The position numbers and the translations under genes were made by a program. From positions 434,001 to 498,000 of the forward strand of contig NZ_FOIU01000002.1 of NCBI RefSeq assembly GCF_900111495.1: a DNA stretch of 64,000 nt. Direction: 5' to 3'. This document shows, piece by piece, positions 1 to 8,503 of this stretch; position 1 is the stretch's first letter, and each line of letters begins with the position of its first letter. This DNA is from Chryseobacterium wanjuense (lineage in GTDB: Bacteria > Bacteroidota > Bacteroidia > Flavobacteriales > Weeksellaceae). The notes beneath the pieces were generated by a model, which saw only the letters and a program-made list of their open reading frames with translations, did no database searches and was not told where the DNA came from.

Positions 1-109
1 TTAATGCTAATCACTTATCAATAATAAAATATTAACCAATAAACAAAATATAGAAGAAAAAAGAGTGACTGGATTCATTCTTAATTTTAATTTTTAATTT
101 TTTAAAACT

Positions 110-796
110 ATGAGCAACAGAATATTATTAGTAGAAGACGACCAAAGTTTCGGGGCAGTGTTGAAGGATTATTTAACGATAAATAATTTCGAAGTTACTC
201 TTGCCACAGATGGTGAACAAGGATTAAAAGAATTTACGGAGAATGAATTCGACATTTGTATTTTCGACGTGATGATGCCTAAAAAAGACGGGTTTTCATT
301 GGCAGAAGACGTAAAAAAAATAGATAAAAATACTCCCATTATTTTCCTTACGGCAAGAAATATGAGAGAAGATATATTGAAAGGCTATCAGTTGGGCGCG
401 GATGATTACATCACAAAACCATTTGATACGGAATTACTTTTGTATAAAATCAAAGCAATTCTTCAGAGAAGCTCTACGTTGGAAAACGAAGAGCAGGAGC
501 AGTTCAAGATCAGCAATATTTTCTTCGATTCCATGCTTAGACAATTGAGAGTGGGCGACAACGAATACAAGCTTTCACCAAAAGAAAACGAACTTTTGAA
601 GCTTCTTTGCATCCACAGAAACGATTTCATGCCGAGAGATCTGGCTTTAAGGAAAATCTGGAAAAAAGAAAACTACTTCACAGCAAGAAGTATGGACGTT
701 TATATCGCCAAGCTTCGTAAGCTGTTGAAAGACGACGAAGGGTTGGAAATTATCAATGTTCATGGCGAAGGATTCAGACTTTTAGTTAAGAATTAA
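110..796 (+). CDS. rprY: OmpR-family response regulator, RprY-like
   Basis: DNA-binding output protein of a two-component system. Residues 1-120 are a receiver domain with the acidic pocket E9-D10-D11, phosphoacceptor D53 (in IFDVMMP), T81 and K103 (in ITKPFD). Residues 130-226 are an OmpR/PhoB winged helix ending in the usual HGEGFRLL hairpin. The 228-residue length is normal. It is closest, from memory, to Bacteroidota RprY; the symbol is less certain than the family. No sensor kinase follows, so a partner would lie before the window. A strong hairpin follows the stop, making this the last gene of its transcript. Confidence 0.9.
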   Translation: MSNRILLVEDDQSFGAVLKDYLTINNFEVTLATDGEQGLKEFTENEFDICIFDVMMPKKDGFSLAEDVKKIDKNTPIIFLTARNMREDILKGYQLGADDYITKPFDTELLLYKIKAILQRSSTLENEEQEQFKISNIFFDSMLRQLRVGDNEYKLSPKENELLKLLCIHRNDFMPRDLALRKIWKKENYFTARSMDVYIAKLRKLLKDDEGLEIINVHGEGFRLLVKN

Positions 797-820
797 TTTC
801 AAAATAACATTATAAATGTA

Positions 821-858
821 AAATTAGCAAAACAATTAAAAATGTTTTGCTAATTTTG
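821..858 (+). terminator. Hairpin terminator overlapping the next promoter
   Basis: Perfect 14-nt arms (821-834 and 843-856) with an 8-nt loop, followed by T857. The right arm also contains TAATTTTG (851-858), which fits the Bacteroidota -7 consensus TAnnTTTG and lies 18 nt before the ATG of the next gene. The same bases can therefore end the response-regulator transcript and start the lipoprotein transcript. Confidence 0.6.
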
Positions 859-875
859 TTTCATACCAGAAGATA

Positions 876-1520
876 ATGAAGAATACATTTTTAGGCATTA
901 TTGCCATCTCAATACTTACCATTTCCTGCAAAAAAGACGAAAGAGCCACTTATATAGAGGAGGAAGCCGCCATTCAGCAACCGAATGTTGCTGTGAATAA
1001 CACGCCAAAACCGTCCCTTTTGGATCAGGCGGGAATTCAGAACACACAAAATCCTACGGCAGCAACTGCGACTGCTCCGGGAATGAACCCTCCTCACGGA
1101 CAGCCGGGACACCGATGTGACATCCCAGTTGGACAACCTTTGAACAGCAAGCCCGCTCCTGCCCAACAGCAAGGAACTCAAAACGTAACGGTAAATGCCA
1201 ACCAAGGTCAGACGATACAAATCGATCCGAATGCTCTGCAGCCCGGAAAATTCCAGGTTGACAATAATGGAAAAGCAAAAACGATAAAAACAGCAAAAGG
1301 AATGAATCCTCCCCACGGAGAACCAGGTCATAGATGTGATATTCCTGTCGGGCAACCTTTGAACAGTAAGCCTGCTCCGGCTCCACAACCAGTGCAGACT
1401 GTCACTCAAAATACTCCGGCTCCAGCACCCGCTCCCACTGGTCCGAAACCTGCAGTGAACCCTCCTCATGGAGAGCCATGGCATAATTGTGCCGTAAAAG
1501 TAGGAGAAGCATTACCATAA
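876..1520 (+). CDS. Lipoprotein with three Pro/His/Cys repeats
   Basis: Putative envelope lipoprotein of unknown function. A type II signal peptide ends in LTISC, with C18 as the lipidated residue. The rest is Pro/Ala/Gln-rich and carries three copies of NPPHGxPxHxC at residues 71-81, 144-154 and 195-205. The first two are followed by DIPVGQPLNSKPAPA and the third by a diverged AVKVGEALP. Each copy has two His and one Cys, so metal binding is plausible but inferred. Motifs of this type recur in flavobacterial lipoproteins. The gene precedes a Cys/His-rich protein and an HMA-TonB receptor, which suits a metal role. Confidence 0.8.
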   Translation: MKNTFLGIIAISILTISCKKDERATYIEEEAAIQQPNVAVNNTPKPSLLDQAGIQNTQNPTAATATAPGMNPPHGQPGHRCDIPVGQPLNSKPAPAQQQGTQNVTVNANQGQTIQIDPNALQPGKFQVDNNGKAKTIKTAKGMNPPHGEPGHRCDIPVGQPLNSKPAPAPQPVQTVTQNTPAPAPAPTGPKPAVNPPHGEPWHNCAVKVGEALP

Positions 1521-1539
1521 TTTTTGTATTTTTACATCC

Positions 1540-1908
1540 GTGAAACTATTTCAGATCATAGCAATTGTTTTCTGTTTGGGGATTTTTTTAATTCCTAAAG
1601 ATAATTTCTATGCTCAGATTTCACAGGAAAACTGTTGTAAATCCGAATCCGGAATGGATTGCTGCAAAACCGATCACCACCAGCACTCTCAAGACAGTCA
1701 CAACAAAAAAGAACAAAAATCTTCTTGCAACGACGATTGCTGTTCAAGCTGTGTGGCTTGTTACACCTTCATAGAAACTCCTTTTTCGAAGAGTTTACAG
1801 TTAGAGTATTCATATTACAAATCCAATAAAAACTTACAGTTTCAATATTCAGATCCGTATATTTCAGATCGTTTGAAAGAGATTTGGCAGCCGCCGAAAA
1901 TAGGTTAA
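1540..1908 (+). CDS. Small secreted Cys/His-rich protein, probable metal handling
   Basis: 122 residues beginning at GTG; no closer ATG keeps the hydrophobic signal sequence (about residues 1-26). The next 45 residues hold a dense Cys/His cluster with CC pairs, DHHQHSQDSH and CNDDCCSSCVAC, followed by a non-repetitive tail ending in IWQPPKIG. Small secreted proteins with this tail sit next to heavy-metal TonB receptors in Flavobacteriia (recalled, possibly a DUF6660-like family). It lies 84 nt before the HMA-TonB receptor and probably serves the same copper or heavy-metal pathway. The metal is inferred. Confidence 0.7.
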   Translation: MKLFQIIAIVFCLGIFLIPKDNFYAQISQENCCKSESGMDCCKTDHHQHSQDSHNKKEQKSSCNDDCCSSCVACYTFIETPFSKSLQLEYSYYKSNKNLQFQYSDPYISDRLKEIWQPPKIG

Positions 1909-1992
1909 TTAAAAAATGTAATCATGTATCAGTTTATCTATGATTGTTAAACTGTTACATCAAATTCAATTAATCTAAAATTTTTAAACAAA

Positions 1993-4680
1993 ATGAAATT
2001 ATATATTTCCAGGATTACTCTTGGTATATTCTTATTATCTGCACAATTTATTTTTGCTCAAAATCTTTCTAAAAGCCAGTTTACAGTAAAGGGAAACTGC
2101 GAGATGTGTAAAGAAAGAATCGAGACTACAGCCAAAAAAGCAGGCGCAAAAGAAGCCAGATATTCTATTGATTCACAAACGTTAACCTTAGAAACAGACA
2201 CTCATACTTCAACGGATGATATCTTAAAAAAAGTCGCTGAAGCAGGTCATGACAATGAAAAATATAAAGCAACCGATGCAACGTATGAAGCGCTTCCAGG
2301 ATGCTGCCATTACGACAGAGATTTGCAGATGTCTGTTGCAGAAAACCACGATCATCATTCGAAAAAAGAGAATGAATTTTATGTAAAAGGAAACTGCAAA
2401 TCTTGTAAAGCAAGAATTGAAAAAGCAGCCAAAGACGCCGGAGCAGATTCCGCAGAATGGAGTGCAGAAAAGCAGATGGTCACTTTAAATTTTGATCCGA
2501 AAAAAACATCTTCAGATAAAATTTTAAAGAAAATTGCAGACGTTGGTCATGACAATGAAAAGTACAAATCCAGCGATAATACTTACAAAAACCTTCCTGC
2601 TTGCTGTCTTTACGACAGAGAAATTCCTTTTGGAGAAGCGAATCCTAAAGTTCATTTAGAAGAAGGCACAACAGCTGAACATACAGATCATATTGATCAC
2701 AATGCTGCCAATGAAAATCATGAAGATCATGAAAAAAGCATAGAAAGCGTTACAGTAAGTGGAACGAAAGGATCAACGGTTTTAAGCAAAAAGGACGCAG
2801 GTCTTGTTTTTAATATTGATAAAAAAGAACTGTTAAAAGCTGCTTGCTGTAATTTATCCGAAAGTTTTGAAACCAATGCAACGGTCGATGTTTCTTTCAG
2901 CAATGCGGTGACCGGAACAAAGCAATTGAAAATGCTGGGTTTAGACCAAAAATATACGAGCTTAACGAAAGAATTGTTGCCTGAAATCAGAGGGTTGGCT
3001 TCAGCTTATGGGCTGAATTTCATTCCCGGAAGATGGATTGAAAGCATTCAGCTGACAAAAGGCGGAAGTACGGTAACCAACGGCTATGAAAGTATCACAG
3101 GGCAAATCAACACAGAATTGTTGAAAAATGCGGAAAAACCGGAAACTTCTTTGAATTTATTTTCTGATTTTAACGGAAGAGCCGAAGCGAATATCACCAG
3201 TGTCGCGCCAATTAACGATAAATGGTCACAAACTTTTCTCCTTCACGGAAACGGAACCTTCGGAGATACAGACATGAATGACGACGGATTTCTCGACAGA
3301 CCGAAAGGAACTCAATTAAATGCAGCTTATTTATTGAATTACAATGATTTGGAGAAGTCAGGATTAGGTTCGCATTTTGGAATTAATTTTATTAAGGACG
3401 AAAGAACTTCCGGACAAATCGGTTTCGATAAAAAAATTCCGCAGGATAAACAATCACTTTACGGCGTTGGAATTGATATCTTAAGATTTCAGGTTTGGAA
3501 TAAAACAGGCTATGTTTTTAAAGGAAAGCCTTATCAAAGCTTGGGTTGGATGAACCAATATACTTATCATCAACAAGATAGCTTTTTTGGATTGAGAAAT
3601 TATTCAGGAAAGCAGCAAACGTATTATTCAAACTTGATTTTTGAAAGTATTTTAGGAAATACCAATCATAAATACAAAGCTGGAGCGAGTTTTATGTACG
3701 ACGGTTATGACGAAACGTACTTAACAACGAATTTTAAAAGAAACGAAATTGTTCCCGGAGCTTTTGCAGAATACACTTTGACAGGCTTAAAATATACTTT
3801 GGTAGCAGGAGCAAGAGTCGATTTTCACAATCTGGCAGGAACTCAGTTTACCCCAAGATTGAATTTTAAATATGATTTCACACCACAAACTATTTTAAGA
3901 CTTTCTGCCGGAAGAGGTTTCAGAACTGCGAATATTTTTGCGGAAAGTCAGCAATATTTTGCATCAAACAGAAATATACAGATTTTGCAGAATGGCGGAA
4001 ATATTTATGGTTTAAAACCAGAAATAGCATGGAATTACGGAGCAAGTTTACAACAGGAATTTAAAATCTTCGGAAGAAAATCTACGATCATTGCAGACTT
4101 TTTCAGAACAGATTTCCAGGATCAGGTGATGGTGGATTTAGACCGCTCACCTCAGCAATTGACTTTCTATAATTTAGAAGGTAAATCTTTCGCCAATTCT
4201 TTCCAAACGCAGTGGGATTTTACGCCTTTTAAGAATTTTGATGTAAGATTGGCTTACAAATATTATGATGTTCAGGCAGATTATCTGGATGGAAGACGTG
4301 AAGTTCCGTTTATGGCGAAGCACAGAGGTTTTGTGAATCTGGCTTATTCAACCAACAAAAATAATAAAGGTGGATTTTGGAGTTTTGACACGACTTTAAA
4401 TTTAGTAGGAAAGCAAAGACTTCCAGACACCTCATCGAATCCTGAAGAGTTTCAGTTGCCAACGTATTCTCAATCTTATGCAATTTTAAATGCACAGATT
4501 TCAAGAAATTTCAATAAAAAAATCAGAGCTTATTTAGGCGGCGAGAATCTGACTTCTTACTATCAAAAAAACGCAATTGTTGATTTTAAAAACCCTTTTG
4601 GAAATTATTTTGATGGCGGAATGGTGTATGCACCGATTATGAAAGCGAATTTTTATATTGGATTGGATGTGACTTTCTAA
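1993..4680 (+). CDS. TonB-dependent receptor with two N-terminal HMA domains
   Basis: Outer-membrane receptor for a metal or metal complex. Signal peptide 1-22. The first heavy-metal-associated domain (about 24-100) has C36-x2-C39, and the second (about 127-200) has C135-x2-C138. Each is followed by a conserved CC pair (104-105, 204-205) before YDR. A His/Glu-rich linker (about 215-250) leads into a TonB plug (about 250-380) and a 22-stranded-type barrel ending in Phe (GLDVTF). The domains are about 35% identical by eye and look like a tandem duplication. Copper is the likeliest ligand by analogy. 895 residues is long for a receptor because of the added domains. Confidence 0.85.
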   Translation: MKLYISRITLGIFLLSAQFIFAQNLSKSQFTVKGNCEMCKERIETTAKKAGAKEARYSIDSQTLTLETDTHTSTDDILKKVAEAGHDNEKYKATDATYEALPGCCHYDRDLQMSVAENHDHHSKKENEFYVKGNCKSCKARIEKAAKDAGADSAEWSAEKQMVTLNFDPKKTSSDKILKKIADVGHDNEKYKSSDNTYKNLPACCLYDREIPFGEANPKVHLEEGTTAEHTDHIDHNAANENHEDHEKSIESVTVSGTKGSTVLSKKDAGLVFNIDKKELLKAACCNLSESFETNATVDVSFSNAVTGTKQLKMLGLDQKYTSLTKELLPEIRGLASAYGLNFIPGRWIESIQLTKGGSTVTNGYESITGQINTELLKNAEKPETSLNLFSDFNGRAEANITSVAPINDKWSQTFLLHGNGTFGDTDMNDDGFLDRPKGTQLNAAYLLNYNDLEKSGLGSHFGINFIKDERTSGQIGFDKKIPQDKQSLYGVGIDILRFQVWNKTGYVFKGKPYQSLGWMNQYTYHQQDSFFGLRNYSGKQQTYYSNLIFESILGNTNHKYKAGASFMYDGYDETYLTTNFKRNEIVPGAFAEYTLTGLKYTLVAGARVDFHNLAGTQFTPRLNFKYDFTPQTILRLSAGRGFRTANIFAESQQYFASNRNIQILQNGGNIYGLKPEIAWNYGASLQQEFKIFGRKSTIIADFFRTDFQDQVMVDLDRSPQQLTFYNLEGKSFANSFQTQWDFTPFKNFDVRLAYKYYDVQADYLDGRREVPFMAKHRGFVNLAYSTNKNNKGGFWSFDTTLNLVGKQRLPDTSSNPEEFQLPTYSQSYAILNAQISRNFNKKIRAYLGGENLTSYYQKNAIVDFKNPFGNYFDGGMVYAPIMKANFYIGLDVTF

Positions 4681-4705
4681 TGTAATTGAGACATAAAAGA
4701 TATTA

Positions 4706-4830
4706 ACACATTAGTTATTTAAAGTTAAAATATTACTGCAAAAAAGAACACATCAGTTTTTTGAAAATCTTTGATTTTCTTCTTATGTGAACTTACTATT
4801 TTCCAAGCTTATATTTTCTTATGTGGCTCA
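4706..4830. repeat. Dispersed intergenic repeat, AATCTTTGATT family, copy 1
   Basis: Contains ACACATTAGTTATTTAA and the small palindrome GAAAATC-TTT-GATTTTC (4763-4779). Related copies lie at 12240-12350 and 20400-20520. Such elements are frequent between Chryseobacterium genes (recalled). Confidence 0.5.
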
Positions 4831-4870
4831 TGTGTTTATAAAAATATTTATCTCTTTTGTTATAAAACAC

Positions 4871-4916
4871 AAGCATGGTTTCAATAATTTAATAATTAAG
4901 AAGCCATGCTTTTTTG
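4871..4916 (+). terminator. Hairpin with T-run before the AraC gene
   Basis: AAGCATGG at 4871-4878 pairs with CCATGCTT at 4903-4910, followed by a T-run. The loop is long and AT-rich, so it is weaker than the other terminators here. It is the best candidate end for the receptor transcript. Confidence 0.4.
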
Positions 4917-4939
4917 TACCTTTATGCTAAAGTAAATCT

Positions 4940-5806
4940 ATGTCGCAAACGCTTATTTTTGAAGATCATTACAAGAAACTGGGCTTCGAAATTTTTTCTG
5001 AAGACAACCTTCAAACCCTTAAAGACACTCGATACAAATCTGAAATAAAAGTTTTCTACGTTCCGGAAGGCTATGAACTGACGGTAGATTTTAAACAGTA
5101 TTCAACAGAAAATCCGGCTTTATTTTTTCTTACCAATCAACATTTACAGGTTGAAAAAGGAAGTAAAGAATCTAATCTTTTATATTACAACCGCGATTTT
5201 TACTGCATCCAGATTCATGATAAAGAAGTGGCTTGTGACGGACTTCTTTTTCATAATGTATTTGAAATCCCTTTTGTAGAGCTTGATGAAGATGAAAATC
5301 TTATCATAAAAAATTTGTTTCAAAGCATCAAAGATGAGCTGGAATGGAAAGATTCTTCTGCCGAGGAAATGATCAGAACCTACGTAAAACAGATCATCAT
5401 CCGCGCTACCAGAAAATGGAAAAAGCAGAATCTCGATAACGATACGATAAAAATCCCAAGCAATGAATTGGATGTTTTCCGTGATTTCAGCCGGCATCTG
5501 GAAATTCATTTCAGGGAAAAACATAATGTGGCAGATTATGCAGATCTACTCCACATCGCTCCAAAAACATTAACCCATAAATTTAAAAGTTTAAATCTTG
5601 AATCTCCGAATCAGTTTATCATTAATAGAATTCTACTGGAAGCCAAAAGACTTTTATTTTATACAGATAAACCTGTGAAAGAAATTGCCTACGATCTTGG
5701 CTATGAAGATCCGGCATATTTCAACCGACTTTTCACCAATAAAATCGGAAGTACACCGACAAATTTCAAGAAAAATTACACTTCGGGAAAAAAGTACAAT
5801 ATTTAA
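4940..5806 (+). CDS. AraC-family transcriptional regulator
   Basis: 288 residues. The N-terminal half (about 1-150) resembles a cupin-like sensory domain. The last 100 residues carry the two AraC helix-turn-helix motifs, with VADYADLLHIAPKTLTHKFK in the first and VKEIAYDLGYEDPAYFNRLF in the second, ending in the conserved GSTPTNFKK. It lies 89 nt upstream of the OsmC peroxiredoxin gene in the same direction, so OsmC is a plausible target, although a separate TACCTTTG promoter (5843-5850) lies between them. The ligand is unknown. Confidence 0.88.
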   Translation: MSQTLIFEDHYKKLGFEIFSEDNLQTLKDTRYKSEIKVFYVPEGYELTVDFKQYSTENPALFFLTNQHLQVEKGSKESNLLYYNRDFYCIQIHDKEVACDGLLFHNVFEIPFVELDEDENLIIKNLFQSIKDELEWKDSSAEEMIRTYVKQIIIRATRKWKKQNLDNDTIKIPSNELDVFRDFSRHLEIHFREKHNVADYADLLHIAPKTLTHKFKSLNLESPNQFIINRILLEAKRLLFYTDKPVKEIAYDLGYEDPAYFNRLFTNKIGSTPTNFKKNYTSGKKYNI

Positions 5807-5842
5807 GTCTTTTTATCTATTTATCCTGCATGATTTCCGACA

Positions 5843-5850
5843 TACCTTTG
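5843..5850 (+). promoter_or_regulatory. -7 promoter element of the OsmC gene
   Basis: TACCTTTG matches TAnnTTTG and lies 45 nt before the ATG of the OsmC gene. Confidence 0.5.
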
Positions 5851-5895
5851 TAACATCAAAAATAACAATATTAAACAACAAAAAAACAAAACATT

Positions 5896-6315
5896 ATGAG
5901 ACGTAACGCAACAGCCGTTTGGAACGGTACCATCAAAGAAGGAAACGGACACATCACTACTCAAAGCACTACATTAAATCAGACTCAATACTCTTTCAAC
6001 AGCCGTTTTGCAGACGGAGTTGGCACAAACCCGGAAGAATTGTTGGCAGCAGCTCACGCAGGATGCTTCACAATGAAACTGAGCGCAGAACTTTCTCAGG
6101 CAGGATTCACCCCTGAAGAATTAACAACAAAATCTGTAATCACTCTAGACCCGAACATCGGAAAAATCACAAAATCTGAATTGACTTTAACAGCAAAAGT
6201 TCCGGGAATTTCAGAAGAAGAATTTCAAAAATATGCTAAAATCGCAGAAGAAGGATGTCCTGTAAGCGCAGCTTTCAACTTTGAGATTACTTTGGAGGCT
6301 ACTTTGGCTAACTAA
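5896..6315 (+). CDS. OsmC/Ohr-family peroxiredoxin
   Basis: 139-residue thiol peroxidase of the OsmC type, reducing organic hydroperoxides in the cytoplasm. The two redox cysteines are C57 (in AAHAGCFTM) and C121 (in EEGCPVSAAF), spaced as usual for OsmC. The length is typical of the family. It has its own promoter and probably forms a single-gene transcript. The preceding AraC regulator is a candidate controller. OsmC is more likely than Ohr because of the GTNPEELLAAAHAGC context. Confidence 0.9.
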   Translation: MRRNATAVWNGTIKEGNGHITTQSTTLNQTQYSFNSRFADGVGTNPEELLAAAHAGCFTMKLSAELSQAGFTPEELTTKSVITLDPNIGKITKSELTLTAKVPGISEEEFQKYAKIAEEGCPVSAAFNFEITLEATLAN

Positions 6316-6322
6316 GAATTTG

Positions 6323-6519
6323 AACCATTAAGATTTGAATTAAGAAGTTAAGAGTATTAAGTTCATATTACGTAAATTATTTAAAATCTTAATATCATCA
6401 ATAGGAACGGGCTTTAGCCCGTTTTTTCATTCAAAACCATCAAATTGGCTTTAGCCAAAACTTAAAATCAAAGATTCACCTTAATTAATCTAAACTTCTT
6501 AATTCAAATCTTAATGGTT
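6323..6519. repeat. 197-nt element with 27-nt perfect terminal inverted repeats
   Basis: The terminal arms (6323-6349 and 6493-6519) are exact reverse complements over 27 nt. Inside are two hairpins: ACGGGCTTTAGCCCGT with a T-run (terminator-like, after the OsmC gene) and TTGGCTTTAGCCAA. It has no coding capacity. It resembles a MITE or a large REP-type unit; internal hairpins of this form recur in Chryseobacterium (recalled). Confidence 0.7.
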
Positions 6520-6559
6520 TAATTCAATAGATTAAACAGATAATTTATAGTTGTAAAAT

Positions 6560-6583
6560 AAAATATACCGATTGGTATATTTT
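6560..6583. promoter_or_regulatory. Palindromic operator of the TetR regulator
   Basis: Perfect inverted repeat with 10-nt arms, AAAATATACC-GATT-GGTATATTTT. It overlaps the candidate -7 box TATTTTTG (6578-6585) and abuts a second, TATATTTG (6586-6593). The position directly before the TetR gene indicates autorepression. The TACC-N4-GGTA core is a common TetR site form. Confidence 0.75.
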
Positions 6584-6611
6584 TGTATATTTGCATCATA
6601 ATCAGTTGAAA

Positions 6612-7217
6612 ATGTCAAAAGCAGAAAAGACTAAACAATTCATTATTGAGAAAACAGCCTCTTTGTTTAACACCAAAGGTTATCTTTCCACGACTTTATC
6701 TGATATTGCACAGGCTACGAATCTGACGAAAGGAAGCATTTACGGAAACTTTGCCAACAAAGATGAATTGGCAATTGAGGTTTACAAATACAATTCAGGA
6801 GTCTTGAGTAAAAGCATGTCGCGATCTTTCAGTGACGAATTTCCGACAACAATGAAAAAACTTCATGCTTTTGTAGACTTTTACAGAAAAAACTGGCGTT
6901 CGGTTTTTTCAAACGGCGGCTGTCCGTTGATGAACGCTGCAACAGAATCCGACGACATCTTTCCAACTCTTAAAAATCAGGTTAAAAAATCATTTGAAGA
7001 TTGGTCTGGAAAAATTTCTTCGGTTATTATTCAAGGTCAGAAAAATGGAGATTTAAATGAAAAAGCTAATGCTGAGGAATATGCTTCTATTTTCATCATG
7101 CTTCTCGAGGGCGGAATTTTATTATCTAAAACTACGGGAGATGAGAAATTTTTAAACCTTGCCTTAGACAAAATCACTCACATGATTGACAAAGAATTAA
7201 ACATACTTCCATCATAA
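6612..7217 (+). CDS. TetR/AcrR-family transcriptional regulator
   Basis: 201 residues from the ATG chosen here. An upstream in-frame TTG is rejected because the promoter boxes run into it. The N-terminal helix-turn-helix (about 8-55) has TTLSDIAQATNLTKGSIYGNF; the C-terminal half is a ligand-binding domain with GGCPLMNAATESDD. It is 10 nt upstream of a thiolase gene and heads a four-gene operon, so it probably represses acyl-CoA genes in response to an acyl-CoA or similar ligand. The ligand is inferred. Confidence 0.88.
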   Translation: MSKAEKTKQFIIEKTASLFNTKGYLSTTLSDIAQATNLTKGSIYGNFANKDELAIEVYKYNSGVLSKSMSRSFSDEFPTTMKKLHAFVDFYRKNWRSVFSNGGCPLMNAATESDDIFPTLKNQVKKSFEDWSGKISSVIIQGQKNGDLNEKANAEEYASIFIMLLEGGILLSKTTGDEKFLNLALDKITHMIDKELNILPS

Positions 7218-7227
7218 ACTTCACGCT

Positions 7228-8496
7228 ATGGAAACAAAAAAAGTGGCAATAGTCGGATACAACAGAATTCCGTTTGCCAGAATGAATACAGCTTACGCAG
7301 ACAAAGGAAATCAGGATTTACTGCTTCCTACATTAAATGGCTTGATCAATCGCTACAACCTCAAAGGAAAACTTCTTGGTGAAGTTGCCGGAGGAGCGAC
7401 GATTAAACATATTTCTGAGAGCAACCTCATCAGAGAAACCGTCATGAACACTTCTCTCGACCCTGCAACTCCTGCGTGCGACCTGCAACAGGCTTGTGAT
7501 ACGGGAATTGAAGCAGCGGTTTACATCGCAAACAAAATTGCTCTAGGACAAATTGAAAGTGGAATTGCATGTGGTGTTGAAGCCATGAGCAATATTCCTT
7601 TTGAATCTTCACCGAGATTAAGAAAAGCTTTATTAAAAGCCAATAAAGAAAAATCCGTTTTTGGAAAAATTAAGCAATTATTAAGTCCGAAACTGAAAGA
7701 TTGGATGCCGATTCCCTACAAAGGTCAGGAACCGAAAACAGGCTTGGTAATGGGCGGACACACAGAAATTACGGCAAAATATTACCAGATTTCCCGTGAA
7801 GATCAGGATGAATTGGCTTTTAGAAGTCATCAGAATATGGCAAAAGCGTATGATGAAGGTTTTTTTGATGATATGATTACACCGGCTTATGGCTTAGACA
7901 AAGACAACAATCTTCGCAGAGATACAAGCTTGGAAAAATTAGCAACATTAAAACCAGCTTTCGACAAGCAAAACGGAACTTTGACAGCCGGAAATTCAAC
8001 ACCATTTACCGATGGGGCTTCTGCGGTTTTACTGGCAAGCGAAGAATGGGCAAAAGCGAATAATTTAGAGATTTTAGCCTATATCACGTTCTCTGAAATT
8101 GCAGGAATTGAATATGTTGAAAATAAACAAAATTTATTGCTCGCTCCCGTTTTTGCAACAGAAAGAATGCTGAAAAAAGCCGGAATGAATCTGCAAGATT
8201 TTGATTATTATGAAATTCATGAAGCGTTTGCAGCGCAGGTTTTAGCCACATTAAAAATCTGGGAAAACGATGATTTGGCTAAAAAATTCGGGTTGGAAAA
8301 AGCTTTAGGAAAAATCGATCGAAATAAATTAAATGTAAAAGGCGGAAGTCTCGCTGTAGCGCATCCATTTGCCGCAACAGGAGGAAGAATTATCGGAACT
8401 TTAGCTAAACTTTTACATGAAAAAGGAAGCGGAAAAGGTTTCATTTCCATCTGTGCCGCTCGCGGACAAGGGGTAACGATGATTTTGGAAAAATAA
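7228..8496 (+). CDS. Acetyl-CoA acyltransferase (thiolase)
   Basis: 422-residue thiolase. The acyl-enzyme cysteine is C90 (in LQQACDTG), the catalytic histidine is in YYEIHEAFAA, and the C-terminal active-site loop is ISICAARGQG in place of the usual CxGGG. It probably cleaves 3-ketoacyl-CoA in beta-oxidation, or condenses acetyl-CoA. It is closer to the FadI/trifunctional-type thiolases than to FadA by length. It is followed at 7 nt by a hotdog thioesterase and then a FabF-like synthase, under the TetR gene. Confidence 0.85.
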   Translation: METKKVAIVGYNRIPFARMNTAYADKGNQDLLLPTLNGLINRYNLKGKLLGEVAGGATIKHISESNLIRETVMNTSLDPATPACDLQQACDTGIEAAVYIANKIALGQIESGIACGVEAMSNIPFESSPRLRKALLKANKEKSVFGKIKQLLSPKLKDWMPIPYKGQEPKTGLVMGGHTEITAKYYQISREDQDELAFRSHQNMAKAYDEGFFDDMITPAYGLDKDNNLRRDTSLEKLATLKPAFDKQNGTLTAGNSTPFTDGASAVLLASEEWAKANNLEILAYITFSEIAGIEYVENKQNLLLAPVFATERMLKKAGMNLQDFDYYEIHEAFAAQVLATLKIWENDDLAKKFGLEKALGKIDRNKLNVKGGSLAVAHPFAATGGRIIGTLAKLLHEKGSGKGFISICAARGQGVTMILEK

Positions 8497-8503
8497 ACTG
8501 AAT

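Noticed and set aside
909..1484. Long minus-strand reading frames opposite the triplicate-motif lipoprotein
   Set aside because: They mirror the repetitive Pro-rich gene on the other strand and have no promoter, conserved motif or sensible composition.
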